A stretch of 64,000 nt of DNA from Volvariella volvacea V23 (Eukaryota; Basidiomycota; Agaricomycetes; Agaricales; Pluteaceae). The notes below the pieces were generated by a model that was not told where the DNA came from, made no database searches, and saw nothing but the letters and a program-made list of their open reading frames with translations. The translations under genes and the position numbers were made by a program. Shown piece after piece: positions 10,427 to 21,200 of this stretch; the first letter of the stretch is position 1; the number at the start of each line of letters is the position of its first letter. The DNA lies in contig KB722736.1 of NCBI GenBank assembly GCA_000349905.1, positions 2,307,428-2,371,427 on the forward strand, written 5' to 3'.

Positions 10427-12596
10427 ATGTCCTCCCAGCAATCCCCTCATGAACCCGCACATCAGTTGGCCAAGGCAATCGAAGCCAACAGGGCACATCA
10501 GTCTGCGTTAACTCTGTATGCTGAGCGCTTGCAAGCTGAGATCGAAGAAGTGGACAAACTCCTGGTATGACCCACTGCATGACCGCCTACCCTGATGGGT
10601 CTCAGCTAGTCTCTCAAGGATGCTGTTAACCTGGAGAACGACGACAATGACTTGGAAGGAGAGATCTACATTGATGGGGCCAAAAGACCTACAGGTCTGT
10701 TCACTGCGTCAGAGTTTCTGAACCCCGTATGCTGCACTCGTTTACATGTGGTTTTCAAACACTTATGGTCTCTACAGGCGTCTCCATTTTTCAAGGATGC
10801 ACTGAACAGAACAACCTATGTGGCCGGCACAACCGTTCATTCGAGTAGGCGCGCTTTTCTCCTCTCGAATAGCCCCAAAAATTTAGTATATAGTGAAGGC
10901 ACGAGAACTCGAAGTGCTAGCAGAGGCGGTAAAGCTTGAAAATCTCCGGCTCCAAGCCCATCAACGACAGGAGTACGACTTCTTTCATATTTATTGAGCA
11001 CACGTTGATTTCCTCCAGGGCGCGAGGTGGTGCAGAATTGTCACCTGTAGACATCGAGGAGAATACAGAGGGAGTTAACTGGTTGACGGTTGCAGAAAAG
11101 GTAATGCAACACCACGTTTGGCATCCTGGACCTCACCGCCCTCCGCATATATAGGTTTCAAATGCCGCTAATACCAAACGCACACCTGAGGAATGTCGAA
11201 TAAAGTGGTTGGGGGATCGGCATCCTATCATCAACCACGGCGAATGGACAACGGAGGAAACAACAAAGCTTCGCACTCTAGTTATGGAACGAGAAGATGG
11301 AAGATATGATTGGGTGGATATCGCAAAGCAACTAGGCGTAAGTGACGTTTTATTCCGTCTTACGAGTTCATTTAGTATGCCAGGAATAGACAAATCGTAC
11401 GCCACTCGAATGTATGCGGCAGGGATTGCACCGCATCAAGCATACATGGAATGCAACTTATGACCGACGCTTGCTCGAAGCTGTCCAAAAATACGGTACT
11501 GATAATTGGAATCTAGGTCCTACCTTTTTTCATTGTATTCTAGACGTTTTCTGACAACCGCCCGAAGTTGCTCGATATGTTTCAGAAGATGCTACCGCTG
11601 CCCAATGCCAGGGTAGATACACTCGTAGCATCAACCCAAACCTCAAGTCAGGAGCTTGGTCGGCCGAAGAGGATGAACGACTGAAGCTCGCTGTTAAGGC
11701 GTATGGAAACTCCTGGATTGACGTTTCTGTGTGCATGTCGGGAAGAACAAATGACCAATGCCGAGAAAGATGGGTGGACCAACTAAGTGTTTCCAGCACG
11801 AATACCTGGAGTGGGGATGAAGATCAGATATTGTTAGAAACTGTAGCATCGCTAGGAAGCCGGTGGAAGACGATTGCACTGAAAGTAGGCAACGGCAAAA
11901 CAAGTTCAATGGTACGATACATTCCTTTATCTTTTTACTCCCCCATGACTGAATGTTGTGTTGTATTAGTGTCGAATGCGCTTCAATGAATTAAAAAAGC
12001 AGAAGCTAAATGCATCCCCTGAACCCCAGCTCCAAAGTACCAATAGCTTGGGGGACCAGCAGGACAAGAACGGTTCGGTAGCATCAACTTCGAAGCCACG
12101 GCCGAGACCGAGACCGAGACCGGCGAAGAAGATAATAAGCAAGGAATCAGCAGCCATGGAAGCTGGTTCATTAATTGGCCCTTCGGCGAGCGATCTAGAG
12201 AAATCCTCTGGACTTTCATCAGAGTTGATGCCAGCCCAGAAGCGCGGTGGTGATAATCTCCCACCAAATCAATTACGTCCTGTGAAGCGACAACGAAAAG
12301 GACTCCATCAGGACCAGGAATCTATGAACGAAACACCAGCGATGAGCCCTGCTAGACCACAGCCTCGACTCGTAAAACCGTCCACTTCTGATCCCATTCA
12401 CATTTCCACCTCAACTGGGACAGATGAAGAGTTCACTAGGGGCGTTGCTTTACCAGCTGCTTCACCGACTGCAAGGAGATCCAGAGTACACTCTTCCTTC
12501 CCGTCGCGGCAATCTGCTCGTCTGGCGGCCAAACACAAAGAGCCAGCGTTACACCAATCGGACAGTGTACGAACCGGTGCTCAGGCGAGCCCATAG
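10427..12596 (+). CDS. Multi-repeat Myb protein, SNAPC4 (SNAP190)-like
   Basis: The first exon starts MSSQQSPHEPAHQLAKAI and ends in a coiled-coil segment (ERLQAEIEEVDKLL). Further on are at least four Myb/SANT repeats: a partial one ending TPEECRIKWLGDRHP, GEWTTEETTKLRTLVMERED, then TWNATYDRRLLEAVQKYGTD, GAWSAEEDERLKLAVKAYGN and TWSGDEDQILLETVASLGSR. This architecture (N-terminal helix, then half plus several full R repeats) is that of SNAPC4, the DNA-binding subunit that recognises the proximal sequence element of snRNA genes. The C-terminal tail is basic and Ser/Pro-rich with PRPRPRPAKK and an RQSARLAAKH patch. A multi-repeat Myb factor with another role cannot be excluded. Eight or so small introns interrupt the gene. 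Confidence 0.78.
12090..12124 (+). repeat. Short CCGAGA hexamer tandem repeat inside the Myb gene
   Basis: About three perfect CCGAGA units encode alternating Pro-Arg in the C-terminal tail of the SNAPC4-like protein. The repeat keeps frame and sits in a low-complexity linker, so unit gain or loss would only lengthen or shorten the Pro-Arg run. Confidence 0.7.
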
Positions 12597-12735
12597 TCGT
12601 CTACTTCGTGTTCAGAAGTACATCAAGCCGGGCTGGAGGTAAAGTGGCGTGAAAACTTCCACCTCGATTATATCACTGGAGTATGATACATGTATGTGTG
12701 CCTATTTTACAGACCGTCATCCCTATAAGTGTTTA

Positions 12736-13823
12736 TTAGCCAACTCTCCACCTCTTCCTTGGGTGGACACCCATTTCCCAGTTGACAATATGCCCTAGAA
12801 GCTTGTCATCCTCATGATTGGTACTATCCTCAGTACTTGAAAGTAGGTTCCCAAGGGATTTTTGAACCAATGCAGCATTTTTCAGTTTCTTTTCCAATGA
12901 AGGAAGAGCGGCTTTCTTAGGCGGCGAGGCCTGCGGGCAGTAGTGAATCTTCCATTCCGTTGAATCCAATGGACACATACCGGGGTACGTAGATATGTAT
13001 GTTTGGGTGGTAGAGCAGGGAGATGCTCCTGTAGATTCGGGAAGCCGCGGAGGGTTGATGGCATTATAGTTGGACCGGTTTCATCGTCTGACGGTAATAG
13101 GTCTGGTGAAGGTGAACGAGAAGGCGCAGGCAAGAGTTCAAACGGGACGATGTTATGAATTTGGTCTGTTGGTCCCGCTTGATTTAATGGTTAGGACATT
13201 AGAAAACTATGAAATGCATAAGTGACGCCGTACATTTCTTATTTTTCCGCCGTCGCACCGAGTATATGTCCTTCGGTGTCATCCCAAAGTCTTTGCAAGA
13301 CATCACGAGATCGGTGGCAATGGTACCTGCACGGTTCGATAGATTTGCATATTCATGTGCTCTCCGAAATAATTCTTGTATAACTAACCTCCAAGTCAGA
13401 TACCAGCGGGCAGCACAAACAAAAGGACATACATGCCAAGAGCTCAAGTTCAATCCTCTGTATCGCAGTGGTCTGAGCAGAATCAAACCCAGCATCTTTG
13501 ATCTCGTTTATGATCAACCTCGTCATGGTCTTCGAAGCAATTTCTGGAGTAATAGAATTAACTAAGTCAGGCGGAGAAGGAGGACGCTCAGGCGGGGGAG
13601 TAGGTGCTTTCGTTTGCTGTATATGTGGATAGGGTGGGAGGTAGGACAAGGCGGAAGCAGTATATGTGCCAGCCGATGTCGCAGCTGGGTATTGGGTCGT
13701 ATAATGGCTATACGGAGCAATCGAAATTGGAGTCACAGCAGGATTGGTGCTTATGGCGGGCGAGATGGTTGATGAAGTCGCCTCCGCTGCCTCCGCTGGT
13801 TGTAGCTGTTGCTGTTGGTACAT
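12736..13823 (-). CDS. TAF8: Transcription initiation factor TFIID subunit 8
   Basis: The protein begins MYQQQQLQPAEAAE and has a Pro/Ser/Thr-rich N-terminus. A bromo-associated histone fold follows (MTRLIINEIKDAGFDSAQTT, then LFRRAHEYANLSNRAGTIA and DLVMSCKDFGMTPKDIYSVR). The TAF8 C-terminal domain follows, with LPALPPKHTYLRTP and SPPKKAALPSLEKKLKNAAL. The histone-fold exon joins through a GTATGT...GGTTAG intron that restores LELLAFIQELF. In TFIID, TAF8 pairs with TAF10 and links to TAF2. The stop TAA is at 12736-12738. The gene is head-to-head with IMP2, with 79 bp between start codons. Confidence 0.9.
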
Positions 13824-13902
13824 GGCCTATGCCAAGAAACAGAGGGAGCGTGTTCAACCCACATTGACCCTTGTTTGGACTCTTTTCCATCACGTCCTCT
13901 TC
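13824..13902. promoter_or_regulatory. Bidirectional promoter between TAF8 and IMP2
   Basis: Only 79 bp separate the two divergent start codons, so the transcription control elements and 5' UTRs of both genes must share this interval or extend into the neighbouring coding regions. No clear TATA box is visible. The inference rests on geometry. Confidence 0.55.
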
Positions 13903-14702
13903 ATGTCTTTCTGGTCGCGTTGCCGAGGGCGATGGTCAACTTTATACTGGTTTCCAACCACTGTCGTGCTCTTCGAATATTTTTATTCGCCACAAATTAT
14001 CTCAGGCAGGAGTATGCAGGTTCATTTAATCCCTCAGCACCTTGACAATCTCTAAGAATGCCTCTCTCGTCAGCTAGCCAACATTAAACCCGGATACGTC
14101 TAAACTATGGCGCGATGTCTGCTTGTTCGATAAATTTTCAATAAATGTGAAAAAAAGTTTCAATAGAGAGGATATCGTTGCACTGCGGTACGCCTATCCA
14201 TTATTTCTTACTTATAAATTGCTCAAGTCTATAGCAGCTCTCCAGATGACCCACGACGTATGCTCGTCAAAAGAATTGTGGCATTAGAAGGCGACGTCGT
14301 AAAGACACGACCGCCGTGTTCGGACCCTCTGGTCAAGGTACCACCAGGACATGCATGGGTAGAAGGTCAACACTTCTCTCGTGACGCCATGTGGAACTCA
14401 TGAAACTGACACTGCCCATAGGTGATGAGAGCTTCCATACCGACGATAGTAATCTCTTTGGACCAGTATGTGGTGTTCGATCCAACGAAACACACACTTT
14501 GACACTTGGATAGGTACCACTAGCACTAATCAAATCCAAACTCGTCCTCATTTTGTGGCCCCTGAATCGTGCGGGTTTTGTGCGGGAGCCAGAGCTACTG
14601 GAAGGCAGTGGTTTTACACATAAAGATGTGGCTGCTGCGTTGGAACGCAAGGCAAAACGTTGCGCAAGAGTAGTTGTAGCACCTCAAGATAGTCCGAAAT
14701 GA
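13903..14702 (+). CDS. IMP2: Mitochondrial inner membrane protease subunit 2
   Basis: A type I signal-peptidase-like protease that removes intermembrane-space sorting signals. Exon 1 reads MSFWSRCRGRWSTLYWFP, a membrane segment, then SPQIISGRSMQ, which holds the catalytic Ser of the SM motif. Exon 2 continues PTLNPDT...LFDKFSINVKKSFNREDIVALR. Exon 3 has PDDPRRMLVKRIVALEGDVV, whose Lys is the general base, and ends PPGHAWVEG. Exon 4 has GDESFHTDDSNLFGPV with the GD..SFGP-type family signature. The last exon is LALIKSKLVLILWPLNRAGF followed by a longer tail ending VVAPQDSPK. Because the gene is split into short exons it is easily missed by simple frame scans; on the opposite strand there is a spurious 105-codon frame. 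Confidence 0.9.
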
Positions 14703-14896
14703 GTTCAGTGATGGGAAAGGGCTCTATCTAGGCACTTATTAATATTATAGACTGTGCTTACGATCAATATGCCCGGGACCAGCGGGCTGATGCCACGATT
14801 ACCACCTTGATCACCAGCACTCTCAATTTGTGCCAATTGTTTGTGATCTTTCACTTTCCTCAGACCTCTTATTCCTTGAATATCTTGATTTATTCT

Positions 14897-15663
14897 ATGA
14901 CACAAACAGCTGCGGAGCTAGCTGCCCAGCACGATCGTCCTGCCGCACTAGTCCAAACGAAGGAGTTCCGAGAATCACGTCCTCAAATCGTCGGTCCAGA
15001 TAGTCCTGAATCACCCTTCCCAATATACCTTGAGGGTATCGTTCAAAGAGGGTTTGGTCGAGGAGGGAAGGACCTTGGATGCCCAACCGGTGCGTAGGAT
15101 ACCCCCAACATGATTGGCCCTGAGAATACTAACACCTCAAAAATTTTAAAGCTAACCTTCCAGATGAGTCGATATCACCATTAAGTTCGGTGACCGAAAC
15201 AGGCGTGTATTATGGGTACGCCCAGGTAGTGCGTCCAAAAGACGGCAAGCTACGATCAGGCTTGCGTGAGGAGGATTACCAAGTCTTTCCTATGGTTATG
15301 AGTTTGGGTTGGAATCCATTTTACAAGAATGAGAAGTTGACAGCAGTAAGTAATACCAACTCCCGCACGAGCGAATTGAGTAATTTTGATCTCAACAAAC
15401 AGGAAATTCACATAATGCATGCCTTCGAATTTGATTTCTATGGGTCAGAGATGAAGGCCTTGGTCCTTGGATACATTCGACCTGAACTGGATTATACCTC
15501 AAGAGGTGAGATACTCGTCACCCCTTTGTCGAAGAAACTCAAGCAACAAGTAGAGGCTCTCATAGACGACATCGAAACGGACAAGAAAGTCGCTTTGAAT
15601 TGTTTGGCCCGTTCACCATACCAGGCATTTGCTCGCGACTCTCGCTTCTCTTATGTTCAATAG
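14897..15663 (+). CDS. FMN1: Riboflavin kinase
   Basis: Converts riboflavin plus ATP to FMN. The start [14 protein letters not shown] leads into [20 protein letters not shown] and [20 protein letters not shown], the nucleotide and flavin binding motif PTAN with its preceding glycines. The PTAN motif is completed across an intron (GTGCGT...TTTAAAG). The second exon has [14 protein letters not shown] and [16 protein letters not shown], and the third has [20 protein letters not shown] followed by [12 protein letters not shown], the RFK C-terminal core with the catalytic Glu in the F-F-Y-G block region. About 200 residues, typical of a single-domain eukaryotic kinase. It is convergent with uS11m, with 187 bp between stops. 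Confidence 0.93.
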
Positions 15664-15850
15664 ACAACGCCGTTTAGAGGCTATATGAATATAGATATTG
15701 CATGTCGACTGGACTTCCCCAGGAACTAAATTAAGAGGTATTGAACTCTACACTCAGGCCGCTCGGAAGCCTGAAGTCTGGGACAAAGAGATTTATGCTC
15801 CTGTCCACTACGTCAGCTTTGTGGGATGGGATTGGTACAGTTGAACGCAC

Positions 15851-16504
15851 CTATAGACGACGCATCTTCTTTGCTCGCGTTCCACCAATCTTAATAGGTG
15901 TCCTATCTGTGATTGTGGTGACCAAGGGGCGGACGGCATTGCCTTCACTCGTGAGTAAGGCCTTGTGTAGAGCATCCCTGCCTTGTCCGAAGCCCTTGAA
16001 GAAAAGTTCAATCTCCAGTGGCTTGTCCTTGGCCAAATCCTCAATAGTCTTGAACATCCTCACAGCACATTGGTAACCGGCTTCATAAGTAGCCCGATTA
16101 CCCTTTTTGAATCCGCAAGAACCTCCCGAAAACCATGCAATTGGAGAGCCATCAGGTCGCGTGAGGGTAGTGATGGTGTTGTTGCGTGTGGAATGACAGT
16201 GCAGTCGGTACTTGGGTCTGGCTTGAAGAGCCCGACTTATCGAGGATGCTCTACGTTCAGTCAGTGGATTGGGTGCTTTTGGTGGCCTGGGGGGTGGGTA
16301 TCCATCTGGACCAGGTATGGGTGGGTTTGGATCAGCCTCTGCCGAGACTTTGTTAGGTGAATCCGCCGTAAGCTGAGATTTGACCGTTTCCCCAACGGTA
16401 GTGATGGTTGGGCCAGTTGTCTGTAGGTATCTTGCAGATGAAAACGGCCCTCTAATGCCTGCAATGGTGGAGGTGCGCCATGTGTTCAACGCGAGCATTG
16501 ACAT
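15851..16504 (-). CDS. Mitochondrial small ribosomal subunit protein uS11m
   Basis: Single exon, 217 residues. The N-terminal 90 residues are Arg/Ser/Thr-rich then Pro-rich (GPDGYPPPRPPKAPNP), fitting a mitochondrial presequence and linker. The uS11 fold follows: YRLHCHSTRNNTITTLTRPD, then GFKKGNRATYEAGYQCAVRM, EIELFFKGFGQGRDALHKAL and the rRNA-binding end VTTITDRTPIKIGGTRAKKM. The RAKKMRRL tail is characteristic of uS11. The protein decodes no enzyme; it lines the mRNA exit region of the mitoribosome. It is head-to-head with QCR9. Confidence 0.92.
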   Translation of the reverse strand: MSMLALNTWRTSTIAGIRGPFSSARYLQTTGPTITTVGETVKSQLTADSPNKVSAEADPNPPIPGPDGYPPPRPPKAPNPLTERRASSISRALQARPKYRLHCHSTRNNTITTLTRPDGSPIAWFSGGSCGFKKGNRATYEAGYQCAVRMFKTIEDLAKDKPLEIELFFKGFGQGRDALHKALLTSEGNAVRPLVTTITDRTPIKIGGTRAKKMRRL

Positions 16505-16638
16505 GGGTGTAAAAGTTGGAAAAAACGAAATTAGTATTTTTCAAAGTCCGATCGGGATTAGTGACCGCGGAAAGCGTCGGAAACAAGCCTGCTCGTTACT
16601 CTCTCTTATTCTCGTTGTCTTTTCGTAAGCCTTAAGCC
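16505..16638. promoter_or_regulatory. Bidirectional promoter between uS11m and QCR9
   Basis: 134 bp separate the divergent starts of two nuclear genes for mitochondrial proteins, one for the mitoribosome and one for complex III. A shared promoter would give co-expression. No specific element is identified by eye. Confidence 0.5.
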
Positions 16639-16989
16639 ATGTCGGTAAGTGGTGTTGGCACATTCCTGGGTACGACGTGCATTAATCACAGCATAGCTAT
16701 CGGCAGCTGTCTATAACACGATTTTCAGGCGCAACAGTGAGTACCCAACCCGACACCAAGGCACTTTCTAAAACACAACGCCCCGCTGTAAGGCGTCTAC
16801 GTGACCTCTGTGTTCGCTGGTGCATTCGCCTTTGGTGTTGGCTTCGATCTTGGTGTCAATGCCTTCTTTGACCGCTGGAATCAAGGAGTGCGTTGTGTCT
16901 CTTCCATGAACCTCTATTTGTGACATGAATTTGGACTCTCGCAGAAACAATGGAAGGATATTCGTCATAAATACGTGCAGGAGGAGTAG
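16639..16989 (+). CDS. QCR9: Cytochrome bc1 complex subunit 9
   Basis: A very small complex III subunit built from four tiny exons. Exon 1 is only Met-Ser before GTAAGT. Exon 2 reads LSAAVYNTIFRRN, exon 3 completes SVYVTSVFAGAFAFGVGFDL and GVNAFFDRWNQG, and the last exon reads KQWKDIRHKYVQEE followed by TAG. The RRNSVYV start of the single membrane helix and the KQWKDIRHKYV tail are diagnostic of QCR9/UQCR10. Total length is about 66 residues, as expected. No single open frame covers it, so it could be overlooked. The next plus-strand gene begins 180 bp downstream. Confidence 0.9.
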
Positions 16990-17171
16990 GCCTGGAGGGT
17001 AGCATGCTTACGGGTCGATCCCAAACTATAGACTGGCATCCACTTGCAATATAATATCCACAGTTCCGTTTCATTTATTTCAGTTTGTACAAATCATGTG
17101 TGACGACGATGTCACTGACTGTGTCACGTCAACTTGGCATCCTCCACCCAACTGCTGGTAACCTTCTCATA

Positions 17172-18138
17172 ATGTCAGAACGCGGTCGCTCAACCTCTCC
17201 CCGCCCTCTCCGCGGTGGAGACATGGACATCGATAGCAATGGGTCCTCGATGGAGAGGAAGGACGCCAAAGTGGTCATCGTCACCAACCTCACACGAAAT
17301 GTTGTAGAATCTCACCTGCAGACCATATTCGGCTTTTATGGCCACATCATTAAAATCGACCTACCAATCTATGGTAAATGTACGTATCAGTTCCATGTTT
17401 TTGTGCATCTGCTTTTTAAATCTCAATAACAACACACTTTTAGCCGGCCAAAACAGAGGAAAGGCGGCGCTTGAGTTTGCAGATGCCGGACAGGCTCAGA
17501 AGGCAGTAACGCACATGAACGGAGGTCAGGTTGATGGAGCAACAGTCAAAGTCGAGCTTTCAGAACTTCCAATCTACTCACGCTCCCGTTCTCGTTCCCC
17601 TCGTTCAATTTCGCGTTCACTTTCTCGTACCAGGTCGCGCTCCCGCACAAGGACCCGGTCTCCTCCTCGGCGAAATGGCCGTGGAAGGCCAAGGTCATAC
17701 TCTCGCTCCAGGTCTCGCTCGCGTTCTCCAATTTATCGTAAACGTGGTGGTCGAGGTGGACGGGGCGGATTTGGTCGTAGAGGTGGCGGTGGTGGTGGTC
17801 GTGATTTCTATCGTCGTAATAGGTCAAGGTCTCGCTCAAGGTCTCGTTCACCCATTCGACGCGGAAATAATCGTCCGCCCCGAAGACGTTCACCAAGTTA
17901 TACAAGAGGCGGTTACGGAAGGGGAAGGTCGGTGACTAGGTCCAGGTCAAGAAGCTACTCCGTTCGCTCGAGTCGATCGCGTACTCGTTCCATCAGCCGT
18001 TCGAGGTCCCGAACACGCTCTATGTCTTATTCGTCTTATTACAGTCGAAGCAAAAGTCGCTCCAGGTCGCCTAGCAGGAGAAGAAGGAGCCCCAGCCGTG
18101 ACGATATTAGGGATAGCAGGTCTAGATCGCCTGCATAG
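17172..18138 (+). CDS. RNPS1-like RNA-binding SR protein
   Basis: After MSERGRSTSPRPLRGGDMDI there is one RNA recognition motif: AKVVIVTNLTRNVVESHLQT, IFGFYGHIIKIDLPI, then RGKAALEFADAGQAQKAVTH and a VDGATVKVELSE end. RNP1 is split by an intron after YGK and resumes SGQNRGKAALEF. The C-terminal 190 residues are a long Arg-Ser domain interrupted by a Gly/Arg run (RGGRGGRGGFGRRGGGGG). One RRM plus RS domain is the RNPS1 layout, a splicing regulator and peripheral exon-junction/ASAP component in the nucleus. The RRM-first order here differs from human RNPS1, where the Ser-rich domain comes first, so assignment is to the family rather than strict orthology. Confidence 0.82.
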
Positions 18139-18291
18139 TCCCACGTTGATCATAATAACCACATAGTTTACTTTTTGTGTCAATCTTAGCTTGACGAGAA
18201 CGAATTATGCTCTGTGCTCTTACTCAAAGGGGTAAATATCGCCTCAAAGGCATGTTATTCGAAATAATAGCATGATATGTACAACCAAGAA

Positions 18292-21200
18292 TTAGTCACT
18301 GGCTACAGAGTCATTGTCCGCCAAGAAAGGTCTGAACAGAGGTGTGAAATTCAAGAAAGATGGCATAAAGTGAAGTACCTACGTGTATTCATAATCGTTA
18401 CGAATGGCGTGTGACATCCACTGCTCATCTGCTTCCTGTTGCGGATATCCACGTCCACCAGCCAAGCTCAGTACAACAGGAAGTAAAACAAGGCCGTGCA
18501 GCGCCCCGGACATTATGAGCGTAAGCCACATGCGGAAGTAATATATCTATAAGATGACCTCGGTGAGCAAGCAGCATGCGGTGTAGATGGGAATCATACC
18601 TCTAGCAACTTGGAGCGAGTGAGCGCCAGAACAGACATGCCAATCAATTTCGTGAATGTGATACCGGAAAGGACCTGAGTATTGCTCAACTAAGAGGAGG
18701 ACCAAAATATGGGAAAATGAAGACCTACCGATGGTCCAACATCCACTAATGCTACATGCATCCTCTCATCACGTTCTTTCTGACTTGCAGGGTGATCAGC
18801 TGGCAGACCTGATCCAGCGCTCATAAAAGCCCTAGCGACATGTGCACAGAACTCCACAGCAATACCTAGAGAGATGACAAGGTTGACCAAACTGATAGCG
18901 TTCAAGCTAATGCCCCAGACAGCCATAATACCCATGACAGAAACAACAGTCAGAGTGACTACTCCTGTGACAATGACTCCTGTTCTCCAAGATCCCAATA
19001 AGAGAGCAGTGACGAGGAGTACGGAGGCAAGCCCCAATCCCAGAACCTCCTGGGTAATGGAGACTATATGTGCGTATTGGTCGAAGAACACGTAGAATAG
19101 TGAGTACGGGAAGACCTCAACTCCAATGCTTTGAGAAATCTCTTCAGCAATACGGTGCGACGCTGCGAAGGCGTTGATAAAATCAGCTTGGTTCCTTAGC
19201 GGAGGGTGGAATGTACGAAAATGCGATGCAATAACGGAGCCACCGCCTGGTGAGATGGATATCGCATCCCCAAAGGATGCCTTTCCCGCAAGGGGGCACT
19301 CCTCAGTCGTAGGAGATACGAGCCATTGTTTGAGGTATCGCATAAACTCCTCTCCTTCCGGCAGGCCCTCCATTGTGATATTCCAAGCCGGTTTGTGGCC
19401 TTGATAACAAGGTTTGCAGAGTCTTGCGGGATCCCGGGGGCCACAAAATACTGATGGATCTGCTTTACGAACACGGCAGCATTCCTCCTTTCCTGGGTCG
19501 AGCCAGCCAAAGAAATCGTCTATCCATGACGCACTCGGCTCCGAGATAAAAGATGACTCTGGGCGCTTTCTTTCACCCTCTAATCTATTGGCCACAGAGA
19601 AGTCATCGCAGGTCGTAAATCTACCACAGAGGGATTGCTGACCAGCCCGGCTCCTGAGGTCGATATCCTTTGCAACGAAGTATACTGGAGGTCCTATGTC
19701 GAGGTAGGCATCAAGATTGTTGAAATAAGAGATGAGGTAGGAATCTGAGGGGAGAGCCAATCTCTGGTCTAGAGGGGAAGCATTTAGCATACGTACAGTT
19801 TCCAAGGAAAGTGGAAAGCATACCTAACCCAAGTTCAATATGCTGGATACTAATCACTGATGCAACAAAAACTCCACCGAAGAGTAGTAAAACTACTCCT
19901 TTGACTAGAGGTTGCAACAGGAAAGGGGAGTAGTAACGCCGAATGAAGCGAGCAATTCTTCCTAAGCCGCTGCCAGTTGGAGAGGCATCGAGTAGGGCAA
20001 CACGAATAGGTAGCCGAATGCAAGGGAAACAATCAACTCGATTCGCCTGCAAATCAAATGTCAGTGTTACGATCCAGATTATCGATTAGCTCCGTACCTC
20101 AACGCGTTTGAGGTCCAGGGCCATTGCACTAGTAAATACGGTTACTTGAAGCAACGCGTTAAGGAAGACACTGCCTGCAGCATATAGCGCGAAGTTGCGA
20201 ACTGCAGGCATAGGCACTAAGGCACCAAGGGCAAATGCTGTGGTTTCGGTGACTGTACTCAGTAGGATGGAAGGTCCCATCTTCGCCAGCGTTGCAGCTA
20301 CACGTTCTTCAGCAGAAAGAAGCAGTGCCATGGAAGCAGCATCGACGTCTTCTTGCGTGGAGTCGAATGGAGAACGGTGGGAGGTAGTGGGAGACATAGG
20401 GGCTGTATATTCGTCATTGGCAGTTGCAAGGATGGCAGCATTAGGCCCGTGAAGCAGATTTTGCCGGTCAAGTTCGTGCACCAAGATGAAAACGTTGTCA
20501 ACACCAACAGCAAGTACGAGGAATGGAATGACTTCGGCAATAATCAGGGTGACCTTGACACCAAGGAAGGAAAAGAAACCAACAGATGAAGAAACGGAGA
20601 GGATGACGAGTGTAATGCCAAAAAGACCTAAGGTGAATTTGGACCCAACAAACAGACTTCGGGGCAGGCGCGGTAGGAGGCGGGGAATGTCATCGGAATG
20701 AATAGACACTGATGATGATAAAGAAGTGTCCCTTGAAAACAATTTAGGTAGATTGCGGGCCCATTGGACAAAGGACGACCAGACTCCGTCCTCTTCACGC
20801 GTGGCGGATCCACTGCCGAGGGTCAAGGCCACATAGAAAAACATTGCCAGGTAAGAGAAAACCACGATTTTGATATCTGTATTTGTACTCTTGTTGATTT
20901 CTTCTTCGAGGGAAACTCCCGTTGAAAAGGCCACTTGTATACCAGCTTCTTCTGGTGCCACTTTGCTGAGTTCCAAGAGGTAAGTTCGTAGGCTTTCCTC
21001 CCAATCCATCGCTCTCTCTTGCACTTCGGGATTAGTTGAGTCAGAAACAACATAAGTCACCACCAGTGCCCTGGCTTCTAGATAGGCATGAGTCCCATCC
21101 CTTTCTGGAACTCCGCCCAAGACGTAGTGAGGACCGAGTGGTTGTTGGAAATCTGGTAGGCACTCGACTGGATTATGGGCGCAAGTCAAAACTTGCTCTG

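Noticed and set aside
13160..13200. tRNA-like D-arm text (TTTAATGGTTAGGAC)
   Set aside because: No matching acceptor stem, anticodon arm or GTTCRANNC T-arm follows; it lies inside the TAF8 intron and exon region.
14333..14650. Minus-strand frame of 105 codons
   Set aside because: The plus strand of the same interval encodes the conserved C-terminal exons of IMP2.
17546..17905. Antisense frame across the RS domain (Asp/His/Tyr-rich)
   Set aside because: It is the complementary reading of Arg-Ser codon repeats and has no independent support.
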